From an uncultured Lachnospiraceae bacterium (lineage in GTDB: Bacteria > Bacillota > Clostridia > Lachnospirales > Lachnospiraceae), in contig CAPQSW010000001.1 of the NCBI GenBank assembly GCA_948688495.1, positions 1 to 64,000 of the forward strand: 64,000 nt of DNA, read 5' to 3'. The notes under the pieces are model-generated. The model had not been told where the DNA came from and ran no database searches. It saw only the letters and a list, made by a program, of their open reading frames with translations. A program made the position numbers and the translations under genes. Shown piece by piece: positions 1 through 9,421 of this stretch. Position 1 is the first letter of the stretch. Every line of letters starts with the position of its first letter.

Positions 1-2378
1 GCATCGTAATATGCGTTCAGGAACTTACCTGCATCATCACGTGAGAAACCAAAGGTCATCTGTGTCAGGTCATTGGTGCCGAAACAGAAGAAATCAGCTT
101 CTTTGGCAATTTCATCTGCAGTAAGGGCAGCCCTTGGAATCTCAATCATTGTACCTACTTCATATTCTAAGTCCGCACCTGCGGCAGCGATTTCTGCATC
201 TGCAGTCTCAACCACTACTTTCTTGACGTACTTCAATTCTTTAATATCGCCAATTAACGGAATCATAATTTCCGGCTTGAGCGCCCAATCAGCATGCGCC
301 TTCTTTACATTGATGGCTGCACGGATTACTGCACTTGTCTGCATTTTGGCAATCTCAGGGTAAGTAACTGCCAGACGGCATCCGCGATGTCCCATCATCG
401 GATTGAACTCGTGCAGGGAATCAATCAATGCCTTGATACTCTCTACCGGTTTGCCCTGTGCATCTGCCAGCTTCTTAATATCAGCTTCTTCCGTCGGAAC
501 AAACTCATGCAGTGGCGGATCCAGGAAACGGATAGTAACAGGATTTCCTTCCAGAGCTTCGTATAATTTCTCAAAATCGCTCTGCTGATAGGGAAGAATC
601 TTGTCCAATGCTGCCTCCCGCTCCTCGACTGTATCTGCACAAATCATCTCGCGGAATGCTGCGATTCTGTCTTCCTCAAAGAACATATGCTCTGTACGGC
701 AAAGTCCAATACCCTCTGCTCCAAGCTCGCGTGCTTTCTTAGCATCTGCCGGTGTATCTGCATTGGTACGTACTTTTAAGGTCCTATATTTATCAGCCCA
801 TCCCATGATTCGTCCAAACTCACCAGCAATCGTCGCATCAACCGTAGGAATGATGCCATCATAAATATTACCTGTCGTTCCATCAATAGAAATCGGGTCT
901 CCTTCATGATACTCTTTTCCAGCTAAGGTAAACTTCTTATTCTCCTCGTCCATATTGATGTCTCCGCAGCCAGATACACAGCATTCTCCCATACCGCGTG
1001 CAACAACGGCTGCATGGCTGGTCATACCACCGCGCACTGTTAATATGCCCTGTGCTGCCTTCATGCCGGTGATATCTTCCGGTGAAGTCTCAAGACGAAC
1101 CAATACGACTTTCTCTCCTCTTTCTGCCCATGCCACAGCGTCATCTGCTGTAAACACAATCTTACCACAGGCAGCTCCCGGCGACGCTCCAAGTCCTTTT
1201 CCAACCGGAGTAGCCGCTTTGAGTGCAGCCGCGTCAAACTGCGGATGCAGTAAGGTATCCAGATTACGAGGCTCAATCATTGCAACTGCCTCTTCCTCGC
1301 TTCTCATACCCTCGTCTACCAGATCACAGGCAATTTTGAGCGCTGCCTGTGCAGTTCTCTTACCATTACGTGTCTGAAGCATATACAGTTTGCCATGCTC
1401 AACGGTAAACTCCATATCCTGCATATCCCTGTAATGATTCTCAAGTGTCGCACATACTTCTTTAAATTGTTTGAATGCTTCCGGGAATTTTTCTTCCATC
1501 TGCGCAATCGGCATAGGCGTACGCACACCTGCAACTACATCCTCGCCCTGTGCATTGGTGAGGAACTCACCCATAAGCTTCCTCTCACCAGTAGCCGGGT
1601 CGCGCGTAAATGCAACACCTGTACCACAGTCATCTCCCATGTTACCAAATGCCATACTCTGTACGTTTACTGCTGTACCCCAGGAATAAGGAATGTCGTT
1701 GTCACGACGGTATACGTTCGCACGCGGGTTGTCCCAGGAACGGAAGACTGCCTTTACTGCTCCCATCAACTGCTCCCTCGGATCATCCGGGAAGTCCTCG
1801 CCAATCTTCTCTTTATATTCGGCCTTAAACTGTGATGCAAGCTCTTTGAGATCATCGGCCGTAAGCTCTACGTCCTGTGTTACGCCTCTCTCAGCTTTCA
1901 TCTTATCAATCAATTCTTCAAAATATTTCTTTCCAACTTCCATTACTACGTCGGAATACATCTGGATAAATCTTCTGTAGCAGTCCCATGCCCAACGTGG
2001 ATTGTTAGACTGTTCTGCAATTGTATTAACAACGGTCTCATTAAGACCCAAATTCAAGATGGTGTCCATCATACCAGGCATGGAAGCTCTTGCACCGGAA
2101 CGGACAGATACCAAAAGCGGATTTTTGTTATCTCCAAACTTCTTACCTGTAATTTCCTCCATCTTACCAATGTACTCATTGATCTGACCCTGGATTTCTT
2201 CGTTAATCTGACGTCCATCCTCATAATACTGAGTACAAGCCTCTGTCGTGATTGTGAAACCCTGTGGTACCGGGAGACCTAAGCTGGTCATTTCAGCAAG
2301 GTTCGCGCCTTTTCCTCCAAGGAGCTCACGCATGTCTGCATTTCCCTCTTTGAAGAGATAAACCCATTTGTTTGCCAT
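1..2378 (-). CDS. ppdK: pyruvate, phosphate dikinase (3' end outside window)
   Basis: This enzyme interconverts pyruvate + ATP + Pi and PEP + AMP + PPi in the cytoplasm; in gut Clostridia it commonly acts in PPi-linked glycolysis. About 792 residues are visible of a family length near 875. The start MANKWVYLFKEGNADM follows an AGGAGG site. The N-terminal nucleotide-grasp domain is followed by the swivelling phosphohistidine domain: GGMTSHAAVVARGMG places the phosphorylated histidine at residue 455, the same number as in the well-studied C. symbiosum enzyme. The last visible part, DFFCFGTNDLTQMTFGFSRD, is in the PEP/pyruvate TIM barrel. The usual catalytic cysteine (about residue 831) is beyond the window edge and cannot be checked. 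It has its own promoter and seems monocistronic at this end. Confidence 0.97.
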   Translation of the reverse strand, partial: MANKWVYLFKEGNADMRELLGGKGANLAEMTSLGLPVPQGFTITTEACTQYYEDGRQINEEIQGQINEYIGKMEEITGKKFGDNKNPLLVSVRSGARASMPGMMDTILNLGLNETVVNTIAEQSNNPRWAWDCYRRFIQMYSDVVMEVGKKYFEELIDKMKAERGVTQDVELTADDLKELASQFKAEYKEKIGEDFPDDPREQLMGAVKAVFRSWDNPRANVYRRDNDIPYSWGTAVNVQSMAFGNMGDDCGTGVAFTRDPATGERKLMGEFLTNAQGEDVVAGVRTPMPIAQMEEKFPEAFKQFKEVCATLENHYRDMQDMEFTVEHGKLYMLQTRNGKRTAQAALKIACDLVDEGMRSEEEAVAMIEPRNLDTLLHPQFDAAALKAATPVGKGLGASPGAACGKIVFTADDAVAWAERGEKVVLVRLETSPEDITGMKAAQGILTVRGGMTSHAAVVARGMGECCVSGCGDINMDEENKKFTLAGKEYHEGDPISIDGTTGNIYDGIIPTVDATIAGEFGRIMGWADKYRTLKVRTNADTPADAKKARELGAEGIGLCRTEHMFFEEDRIAAFREMICADTVEEREAALDKILPYQQSDFEKLYEALEGNPVTIRFLDPPLHEFVPTEEADIKKLADAQGKPVESIKALIDSLHEFNPMMGHRGCRLAVTYPEIAKMQTSAVIRAAINVKKAHADWALKPEIMIPLIGDIKELKYVKKVVVETADAEIAAAGADLEYEVGTMIEIPRAALTADEIAKEADFFCFGTNDLTQMTFGFSRDDAGKFLNAYYD

Positions 2379-2438
2379 TTGAATTCCTCCTATACAACTC
2401 ATAATTGATGTTTCCTGCATGCCGAAGCACACATATTT

Positions 2439-2466
2439 ATTGTAACATACTTTTACTACTTGGCAA
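2439..2466 (-). promoter_or_regulatory. predicted sigma-A promoter of ppdK
   Basis: On the minus strand TTGCCA (2461-2466) and TACAAT (2439-2444) are separated by 16 bases. They lie about 60 bases upstream of the ppdK start and just beyond the end of the glyS remnant. Predicted from sequence only. Confidence 0.55.
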
Positions 2467-2485
2467 TATATTTTTCCATATTTTT

Positions 2486-2613
2486 CTAAAAATCAAACTT
2501 ATCTGCAAAATATGCATCCAATTCCTCTATTTTGATGCGTTCCTGTTCCATGCTGTCACGGTCACGCACGGTTACCGCGCCGTCATTTTCTGATTCAAAA
2601 TCGTATGTAACGC
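2486..2613 (-). pseudogene. glyS: out-of-frame C-terminal remnant of glycyl-tRNA synthetase
   Basis: Read in the shifted frame, this encodes VTYDFESENDGAVTVRDRDS and on to a terminal DAYFADKFDF and a TAG stop at 2486-2488. This is the normal end of the GlyRS anticodon-binding domain. Joined to the upstream frame, the gene spans 1261 bases, one more than a multiple of three. The missing piece must therefore be 3n+2 bases, roughly 130-140 by comparison with the usual protein length. The join lies at about 2610-2617, around a CTGC that could be deletion microhomology. Confidence 0.8.
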
Positions 2614-3746
2614 AGTACACCAATTTTCACTGGAGCCAGCGCCGGATGGAAATGAAGCACCGTCCTCATATCCGGCTTCTCCTCTGTGCCAATATTCTCC
2701 TCGTCGTATGCTGCGCAAAGGAAGGCAAGCACTACGCGGTCAGCGCCCAGAGACGGCTCAATAACATAAGGAATGTATTTTTCCTTCTTCTCATCATCAA
2801 AATAGCTCATATCCTGTCCAGAGGTATTCTGATGCTGTGTCAAATCATAGTCTGTACGGTCTGCAATTCCCCACAGCTCTCCCCATCCAAACGGGAATAA
2901 AAATTCAAAGTCTGTAGTAGCTTTACTATAAAATGCCAGCTCTGCCGGGTCATGGTCACGCAGGCGGAGCTCCTCCTCCTTCATGCCAAGACTAAGAAGC
3001 CAGTCACGGCAGAAGCCTCTCCAGTACTGAAACCATTCCAAATCGGTTCCGGGCGCACAGAAGAACTCCAGTTCCATTTGCTCAAATTCCCTGGTCCGGA
3101 AGGTAAAGTTACCCGGGGTAATCTCGTTACGGAACGATTTCCCGATTTGGCAGATGCCGAACGGCACTTTCTTACGTGAAGTCCTCTGAACGTTCTTGAA
3201 GTTGACAAAAATACCCTGCGCTGTCTCTGGACGCAGATATACGGTATTCTTCGCATCCTCTGTAACCCCCTGGAAGGTTTTGAACATCAGGTTAAATTGA
3301 CGGATATCCGTAAAATTATGTTTTCCGCAGGTCGGACAGGGAATCTGATGCTCCTCAATAAACTTCATCATCTCCTCCTGACTCCATCCGTCCACAGTAG
3401 ATTCTAGTGTAATACCCTTCTCCTCCGCAAAATCCTCGATAATCTTATCTGCCCGGAAACGCTCATGGCACTCCTTACAATCCATCAACGGGTCAGAGAA
3501 GCCGCCCAGATGCCCGGAAGCCACCCATGTCTGCGGGTTCATAAGAATCGCACAGTCTACTCCCACGTTGTATGGATTTTCCATGACAAATTTCTGCCAC
3601 CATGCTTTCTTTACATTATTCTTCAGCTCTACACCAAGATTTCCATAATCCCAGGTATTCGCAAGCCCGCCGTAAATCTCGGACCCTGGATATACAAAAC
3701 CTCTTGCCTTCGCCAATGCCACGATCTTTTCCATAGTCTTTTCCAT
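2595..3746 (-). CDS. glyS: glycyl-tRNA synthetase, C-terminus lost by frameshift deletion
   Basis: This is the single-chain, dimeric class II GlyRS (glyQS type), which charges tRNA-Gly. The reading frame gives 383 residues against about 460 in the family. Zinc-site cysteines (C90/C93, C137/C140), motif 2 (FRNEITPGNFTFRTREFEQM, about 205-224) and motif 3 (EPSLGADRVVLAFL, about 331-345) are intact, so the catalytic core is present. After LAPVKIGVL the frame reads RYIRF and stops. In the other frame the expected family C-terminus resumes at VTYDFESENDGAV. Most of the HGTP anticodon-binding domain is therefore missing and the frame is broken. GlyRS is normally single-copy and essential in this group, so either a second copy exists or this is an assembly or sequencing error. 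Upstream is a lipoprotein gene. Confidence 0.9.
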   Translation of the reverse strand: MEKTMEKIVALAKARGFVYPGSEIYGGLANTWDYGNLGVELKNNVKKAWWQKFVMENPYNVGVDCAILMNPQTWVASGHLGGFSDPLMDCKECHERFRADKIIEDFAEEKGITLESTVDGWSQEEMMKFIEEHQIPCPTCGKHNFTDIRQFNLMFKTFQGVTEDAKNTVYLRPETAQGIFVNFKNVQRTSRKKVPFGICQIGKSFRNEITPGNFTFRTREFEQMELEFFCAPGTDLEWFQYWRGFCRDWLLSLGMKEEELRLRDHDPAELAFYSKATTDFEFLFPFGWGELWGIADRTDYDLTQHQNTSGQDMSYFDDEKKEKYIPYVIEPSLGADRVVLAFLCAAYDEENIGTEEKPDMRTVLHFHPALAPVKIGVLRYIRF

Positions 3747-3844
3747 AGCGCCACCTCTCTCTTTCTGTCATCCATATGCTCAGATTATATTTCATGTGTT
3801 TAAATTTCTTTACTGTTTCTAAAAAATTATGCCGGTCTTTATTT

Positions 3845-4465
3845 TTATTTATACACAACATATACCAGGGACAACTCTGCACCATCCCCTTCTTCCTCTG
3901 GAATCTCAATGGAAACCGTATCCTTGGCTTTGATTGTCGTAAAATCAGATGATAAATACTGTATCTCTCCGTCTACCTTCACATCTATTTTCTCGCTCAG
4001 AATTACCACTTTATAGTTACTGTCCATAACTGTGGTATTCTCTACGCTTCCCGATGCCTCCCCATTTTCTATCTGGGTAAATTCTGTATTAAACGTATAA
4101 CCTGCCGCCAATGCCTGAGGCACAGTCCCGCTAAACAGCGTTACCTCATTAAAATCCTGATAAGAGTCGCAGTCTTTATATTTCATATAAAGCTTCGCCA
4201 CTTTATCCTCTACGGTAAATTCATCAATCTCTACACTGTTCTTTCCATGTTCCTCCTGATACTTCTGAACTCTCTCCTCTACATAACTCTTAAGTTCTTC
4301 TGCATCATAATAATCCTTGTCAAAATCTGAAATAGCCGCACAAATCACTTTTCCTTTTTTCTGCACGTACACCGTATCACGATCTGCTACCAAAGAGTCT
4401 CCGCATGCACTAAATAATCCGGCTGCCAACAGACAGACTAAGCTGATAGAAATTACTTTTTTCAT
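3845..4465 (-). CDS. predicted lipoprotein of unknown function
   Basis: A 206-residue protein with a typical lipoprotein signal: a short basic start, a hydrophobic stretch and the lipobox LFSAC with the lipidated cysteine at residue 21. It is therefore expected on the outer face of the membrane. The rest is acidic and soluble-looking, rich in D, E and K, with no catalytic motif I recognise. The start follows GAGGAGG. It lies between recO and glyS on the same strand, 98 bases before glyS. I do not recognise the family. Confidence 0.8.
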   Translation of the reverse strand: MKKVISISLVCLLAAGLFSACGDSLVADRDTVYVQKKGKVICAAISDFDKDYYDAEELKSYVEERVQKYQEEHGKNSVEIDEFTVEDKVAKLYMKYKDCDSYQDFNEVTLFSGTVPQALAAGYTFNTEFTQIENGEASGSVENTTVMDSNYKVVILSEKIDVKVDGEIQYLSSDFTTIKAKDTVSIEIPEEEGDGAELSLVYVVYK

Positions 4466-4519
4466 ATGCTAACCTCCTCAACGTTTTAACGCGAACCTCA
4501 CATATTATACCCTTTTCCA

Positions 4520-5302
4520 TCATTTATTGCAACCGTAGATTTTTAACCTCTGTGCAAATCCCTCATTTTCCTTCAGCACCTGCAGGGCATGAAACTCCTT
4601 ATCTATGTAAAATGCCATATACTCATCCATAATCTGTGCCAGATCATTAAGCACCCCGCATGAAACCTTGAATGTAAAAAGTTTTTCAACTTTTGATGTA
4701 ATAATGTACTGGAGAGTGTAAAGGGTAGATTTATCCAGCTTCCTGCCCCCCGTCATCTTGCTGCCGCATGCCTCGCAGACAGTCCCGCCGCTCTCCACGT
4801 GAAAATATTGCAGCCCTTCTTCTTTGCCGCATTTGGGACATGAGAACACATTCGGATATTCCCCATTCACCACCATAGCTTTCAATTCAAAAATACGCCG
4901 CACCAGGCGGTTATCGAGATTTGGACTCATAAGGGCCCGCAATGACTGATACAGAAGCTTTAGCATATGTATCTCATCCGTATTCTCCCTGGCGTAGTAA
5001 TCTGCAATCTCCATAAAATAAAAGCCATAATAAGCACCCTCAGAATCTGCTGCCAGCTCTCTGAAATAATTAGATATATCTGCTTTCACAATTGTATAGG
5101 AACTGCGTCCCTCATAGGCTTCAAATGTTCCGAAAGAAAAAGGATTGCTGGCTGCAATCAGCGGGCTGTTCGGGCGACGCGCCCCGCGTGCAAAAGCCGA
5201 AATCTTTCCTCTTTCTTTCGTCAAAAGCACTATCCTCTTATCATATTCTCCAACCGGGACTGCTGATAACACCATGCCCGTCAGCGCTATGGTCTGCGCC
5301 AT
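4520..5302 (-). CDS. recO: DNA repair protein RecO
   Basis: RecO anneals single strands and helps RecR load RecA at gaps in the RecFOR pathway. The 260 residues match the usual length. An N-terminal OB fold (VLSAVPVGEYDKRIVLLTKE, then GKISAFARGARRPNS) is followed by the helical domain with a four-cysteine zinc site, CPKCGKEEG and CEACGSK (about 154-183). It is preceded by, and overlaps by 62 bases, a small conserved ORF, and follows era by about 240 bases. The recO-era association is common in Firmicutes. Confidence 0.95.
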   Translation of the reverse strand: MAQTIALTGMVLSAVPVGEYDKRIVLLTKERGKISAFARGARRPNSPLIAASNPFSFGTFEAYEGRSSYTIVKADISNYFRELAADSEGAYYGFYFMEIADYYARENTDEIHMLKLLYQSLRALMSPNLDNRLVRRIFELKAMVVNGEYPNVFSCPKCGKEEGLQYFHVESGGTVCEACGSKMTGGRKLDKSTLYTLQYIITSKVEKLFTFKVSCGVLNDLAQIMDEYMAFYIDKEFHALQVLKENEGFAQRLKIYGCNK

Positions 5303-5456
5303 ATCCCTTCACACTCCTGTTTGCGGAATTTCTGCCAGCCAGCATAGCGCCTGTGGCATCTCCATAGATTCCCTCCGCCTCCTGATGGCTTTTGTAGTTT
5401 AAGTAATCATGAATACTTCCCGTACTTGCAAATTTCTTCCATTCCTGCTCTATCAT
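5241..5456 (-). CDS. small YqzL-like protein overlapping recO
   Basis: A 71-residue protein starting MIEQEWKKFASTGSIHDYLN. The start at 5456 is preferred over an upstream ATG at 5483 because AGGGGGA lies seven bases before it. The first ~25 residues resemble the short YqzL family (an aromatic W, then a xTGSIxxYLxY core), which in Firmicutes sits between era and recO. The C-terminal part is poorly conserved-looking and overlaps the recO start by 62 bases, which suggests translational coupling. Function unknown. Confidence 0.6.
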   Translation of the reverse strand: MIEQEWKKFASTGSIHDYLNYKSHQEAEGIYGDATGAMLAGRNSANRSVKGYGADHSADGHGVISSPGWRI

Positions 5457-5540
5457 GTGGAATCCCCCTGTTCTTCTGTTCATCCTTATTAGGGTGTCCT
5501 GTCCACATGTCCATATACCAGAAAAAATCTGGTATATTTT

Positions 5541-6452
5541 TTATCTTCCTTCATCTTCCCGATAACCAAAGTTTTTAATCAAAAAATCACTGTCCCGCCA
5601 GTCTTTTTTGACCTTCACCCAAAGTTTTAAATTCACCTTGCTGTCTAACAGCCGCTCAATCTCAAAGCGGGCGTTTGTGCCGATTTTCTTTAACATGCTG
5701 CCGCCCTTTCCGATAATGATTCCCTTATGGGACTCGCGCTCACAGACAATCGTTGCATCAATATCCACAAGTCCTCCCTTTCCGCGCGCTTTCATCCGCT
5801 CAATCGTAACGGCTATTCCATGGGGAATCTCCTCCTCCAAGGCATGAAGCGATTTCTCCCGGATAATCTCTGCAACAATCTGCCGCTCGGGCTGGTCTGT
5901 AATCGTATCTTCATCATAAAACATCGGGCCATAGGGCAGATAGCGAAAAATCAAATCCGGCAAAATCTCTGTGTTCTCCCCGCGCAATGCTGAAAGGGGC
6001 ACAATTTCTGCAAAATCATATTCTTTGCGGTAAGTATCAATGTAGGAAAAAACTTCTTCCTTCTTCACTGTATCCGTTTTGTTGATAATAAGGATTACCG
6101 GCGTATTTACCCGCCTTAACTTGTCTAAAATGTGACGTTCCCCGGCTCCAATAAAATTACTCGGCTCCACCAGCCAGAGAATCACGTCTACCTCCTGCAA
6201 CGTGCGCTCTGCCACATTTACCATATATTCCCCCAGCTTATTCTTTGCTTTATGGATCCCCGGCGTGTCGAGGAATACAATCTGCCCCCGCTCCTCGTCT
6301 GTGTATACGGTCTGAATACGGTTTCTCGTAGTCTGGGGCTTTTTCGAGGTAATGGCAATTTTCTGCCCAATCAATCGATTCATCAATGTGGATTTTCCAA
6401 CATTCGGCCTGCCAATCAATGTCACAAAGCCTGATTTCAAACCTTCTTCCAT
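5541..6452 (-). CDS. era: GTPase Era
   Basis: Era binds 16S rRNA near its 3' end and is needed for 30S maturation. All GTPase motifs are visible: G1 GRPNVGKS (about 14-21), G2 region TTRNR, G3 DTPGIHK, G4 NKTD and G5 SAL. The C-terminal KH domain carries the KGIIIGKGGSMLKKIG signature (about 240-255). The length of 303 residues is normal. It is followed 88 bases later by the small YqzL-like gene and recO, and preceded by the M16C protease gene, all on the same strand. Confidence 0.97.
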   Translation of the reverse strand: MEEGLKSGFVTLIGRPNVGKSTLMNRLIGQKIAITSKKPQTTRNRIQTVYTDEERGQIVFLDTPGIHKAKNKLGEYMVNVAERTLQEVDVILWLVEPSNFIGAGERHILDKLRRVNTPVILIINKTDTVKKEEVFSYIDTYRKEYDFAEIVPLSALRGENTEILPDLIFRYLPYGPMFYDEDTITDQPERQIVAEIIREKSLHALEEEIPHGIAVTIERMKARGKGGLVDIDATIVCERESHKGIIIGKGGSMLKKIGTNARFEIERLLDSKVNLKLWVKVKKDWRDSDFLIKNFGYREDEGR

Positions 6453-6480
6453 TCAATTCTCCTTTGCTATAAATGCATCT

Positions 6481-9399
6481 TTAGTATAAATTCTTCAGCT
6501 CTTTAAACAGTTTTTTCTCCTGGTTGAGTTTCTCCTCATTTCCAATTACGCAAAGCGCATCCTCCTTTAACACAGCACGCACAATGCCGGCAAGCTTCCG
6601 TATATCCTCCTGGTCAGCATGTAAGGTCTCCTCGCGCTCCCTTTGCAGCATTTCATCAGTCACACCTGTAAGGTAGGCCGTGGCGCTGCGCACAGTTTTT
6701 GCCGACGGCGTCAGCGGTGCGTCCACCGTACTGAACGTTCCTATGATATACTTTGTCATCTCCTTTTCCTCTGCCGTAAACTGCTCCAGATATTTTGGGA
6801 TTCCCTCGTAGACCTCATTGGTCCTGCCAAGATGCGGATCGCGGTAAGAAGTGAAATAGCCATCCCCTGTGCGCGTAAAGCCGCTCATGCAGCCGTAAGC
6901 GCCGCCCTTGACACGGATATTCAGCCACAGATAATCATAACTGAGCAGCACATTTAAAATCCGCAATACCCCGGTGTACTTATAACCCTCTTTACGGAAA
7001 TTCCCCGCCCGGGATACATACTGCACCTGGGAAGCGTCCAGAAAACCTTCGTTTTTCTTTTCAAGCTTTAATGGCTTTCGCTCCGTCTGAGCATCCCTGT
7101 CATGCACAACGGTCTTCAATCCGGCAATTTCCTTCTCAAGCAGTTCCATGCCCTGAGGCTGTGCACCGATGCTGACCATCAAATTCTCCCTGCAGAAAAT
7201 CTCCTGCACAAGCTCCTCTAAGATCTGACTCAATGCATCTTTTTTGTCCTCAAAATGTTCCTCAATATCCTTCACAAGCTGGTAAAACGCAATCCCCTGG
7301 GTCATATCCGTATACATGGCGCTGTCCGAGAAATAAGACATGGCGCGCATGGAGGAAATCGAATTTCCTGCAGAGCTTAGTGCCATCTGAAGCCTCGATT
7401 TGAGCTCCGCAATAATCTCATAAAGCCTCTCCTGCTTATGAAAATTGCTCGCAGATATAATTTCACGTATGATTTCCATTGTCTTTGGAATCTCATGGTA
7501 AAGCGTCTTTGCTTTCACCTCATATTTGAGGGAAATACTGCCTTTTTCCACATGCGGGTAAATGCCGATACTGCTGAAAATCCCTCCGGTGTGCAGATTG
7601 ATCTCATTGGCAAGCTCCGGGAATGTATAGGATTTCGTATCTACATAACCCAAGACAGATTTCAAGATACCCAGGTAGGGAATCTTATCCTCTGAGATAT
7701 CTGTCACATCAAACATCAGGCTAAAATATGCAATTCCATTCGTGTCAATATCATGGCATAAAAGCAGCGTATCATCCACATATTTCTCCCGTATCGAAAG
7801 CTTTTCCCCCTCTTTCTTGATGTCCTGTCTTGTAAGCGCCGGAAGCTTATCCATATCCTCCGGTGAGGACGGTTCTTCCTGGTACTTCCGCAGATGGTGG
7901 GTGAAATCCACAATCTCCTGACGCTCTTTTTCGCTCAGGGATTCTTTGTATTTGGCAAGTTTCTCCGCCAGCGCTTCTTCCCGCTTTGCATTCAATCCAT
8001 ACTCCGGCTTTGCAATGACCACGGCAGTGTGAACATTGTCCAATAAATACTCCTGTACAAGCTTTTCAAAATATCCGTTCTCCACTTGTTTTCTTAGAAA
8101 TTCAATCACTTCAAGCCCTTCTAAATGCAGGAACGGTTTGCTGTCGTCGTAAAGCCAGCTGTCCAGACATTTGATGCCAAACAACAATCCCTTGGGAAAG
8201 CGCCCGTAATCTGCCTCCCGGTAACGGAACTCAAAGCTGTTCAGCCCAGCCAGCAAAGATTTCCTGTTGATCCCCTTCTCCACCTGCTCTTTGAGCACGC
8301 GCTGTATAATTTCTATAAATTCTTCCTTTCGATTCAGATTACTGTTCTTTGCCACAATGGACAACATAGGCTGCAGGCTGTAATTATCGAAAGACGCCAT
8401 AATGTCCTTTCCTATTTTTGCATCCAAAAGTGCCTGCTTGAGTGGCGCTCCCGGCGCGGAAAGCAGTGCATAATCCAGAATATCGAATGCCACATATAAA
8501 GTCTTATCCAGAATATTCCCGGTACTCACATTATACGAAAGGTACGTATTGTCCTCCAAAGTTTCCCCGCTTGCAATGTTATAGGAAATCTCCACTTCAC
8601 GCATTTTATCAAAAGACTTCTGCTCTTTTATCCCTGAATCCACTTTGATAGCATCAAATTTGCCAAGATATTCCTGATCAAGCCAGTTCAGCCTTTCCTC
8701 CATGTCCATGTCGCCATACAGATAAATATAAGAATTTGCGGGATGGTAATATTTCTTATGGAACTCCAAAAACTGCTCATAGCTGAGATTTGGAATCGCC
8801 TCCGGGTCACCGCCCGACTCAAAGGCGTAGGACGTGTCGGGATAGAGGCTGCTCATAATCTCCCGGCTTAACACTTCGTCCGGGGAAGAAAACGCCCCCT
8901 TCATCTCATTGTACACCACCCCGTTGATGACAAGGGGCGCATCCAAACCTTCCATCTCATAATGCCAACCCTCCTGACAAAAGATTTCTTTGTGCCGGTA
9001 AATATCTGGATAGAAAACGGCGTCCAAATATACCTCCATCAGATTCTTAAAATCTTTATCGTTACAGCTTGCCACGGGATAAATCGTCTTATCCGGATAA
9101 GTCATGGCATTTAAAAACGTATTCAGCGAACTTTTCACCAGCTCCACAAAGGGGTCCTTCACTGGAAATTTTTCAGAGCCGCACAGCACAGAATGCTCTA
9201 AAATATGTGCCGCTCCGGTACTGTCTAAAGATGGAGTCCGAAATCCAATGTAAAACACCTTGTTCTCATCATCATTAGAAATCAGGCTGATTCTCGCCCC
9301 GCTCTTTTTGTGGCGGAGCAGGCAGCCCATTGATTTAATATCATCCAGTTTCTTTTCCTCAATTACTTCATATGCCGTACACTTGCTTAAATTCATCAT
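6481..9399 (-). CDS. M16C family zinc metalloprotease (presequence protease-like)
   Basis: A 972-residue single-chain peptidase of the insulinase superfamily, subfamily M16C (relatives: mitochondrial PreP/Cym1, falcilysin). These degrade peptides inside a closed two-half chamber. The inverted zinc motif HILEH gives H65, E68 and H69; the third ligand is Glu122 in MEVYLDAVFYPD. The four-domain length is normal and the second half carries the GGAYGCMSGF segment typical of the family. AAAGG lies seven bases before the first of two adjacent ATGs. No signal peptide is visible, so it is probably cytoplasmic. Confidence 0.92.
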   Translation of the reverse strand: MMNLSKCTAYEVIEEKKLDDIKSMGCLLRHKKSGARISLISNDDENKVFYIGFRTPSLDSTGAAHILEHSVLCGSEKFPVKDPFVELVKSSLNTFLNAMTYPDKTIYPVASCNDKDFKNLMEVYLDAVFYPDIYRHKEIFCQEGWHYEMEGLDAPLVINGVVYNEMKGAFSSPDEVLSREIMSSLYPDTSYAFESGGDPEAIPNLSYEQFLEFHKKYYHPANSYIYLYGDMDMEERLNWLDQEYLGKFDAIKVDSGIKEQKSFDKMREVEISYNIASGETLEDNTYLSYNVSTGNILDKTLYVAFDILDYALLSAPGAPLKQALLDAKIGKDIMASFDNYSLQPMLSIVAKNSNLNRKEEFIEIIQRVLKEQVEKGINRKSLLAGLNSFEFRYREADYGRFPKGLLFGIKCLDSWLYDDSKPFLHLEGLEVIEFLRKQVENGYFEKLVQEYLLDNVHTAVVIAKPEYGLNAKREEALAEKLAKYKESLSEKERQEIVDFTHHLRKYQEEPSSPEDMDKLPALTRQDIKKEGEKLSIREKYVDDTLLLCHDIDTNGIAYFSLMFDVTDISEDKIPYLGILKSVLGYVDTKSYTFPELANEINLHTGGIFSSIGIYPHVEKGSISLKYEVKAKTLYHEIPKTMEIIREIISASNFHKQERLYEIIAELKSRLQMALSSAGNSISSMRAMSYFSDSAMYTDMTQGIAFYQLVKDIEEHFEDKKDALSQILEELVQEIFCRENLMVSIGAQPQGMELLEKEIAGLKTVVHDRDAQTERKPLKLEKKNEGFLDASQVQYVSRAGNFRKEGYKYTGVLRILNVLLSYDYLWLNIRVKGGAYGCMSGFTRTGDGYFTSYRDPHLGRTNEVYEGIPKYLEQFTAEEKEMTKYIIGTFSTVDAPLTPSAKTVRSATAYLTGVTDEMLQREREETLHADQEDIRKLAGIVRAVLKEDALCVIGNEEKLNQEKKLFKELKNLY

Positions 9400-9421
9400 C
9401 CTATATCCTTTCTACTGGTTT

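Noticed and set aside
3747..3844. Possible T-box leader for glycyl-tRNA synthetase
   Set aside because: The gap is under 100 bases, with no T-box motif or antiterminator-like structure.
5303..5483. Longer form of the small YqzL-like gene starting at 5483
   Set aside because: The upstream ATG lacks an SD, and the next in-frame ATG has AGGGGGA at good spacing and matches the family start.
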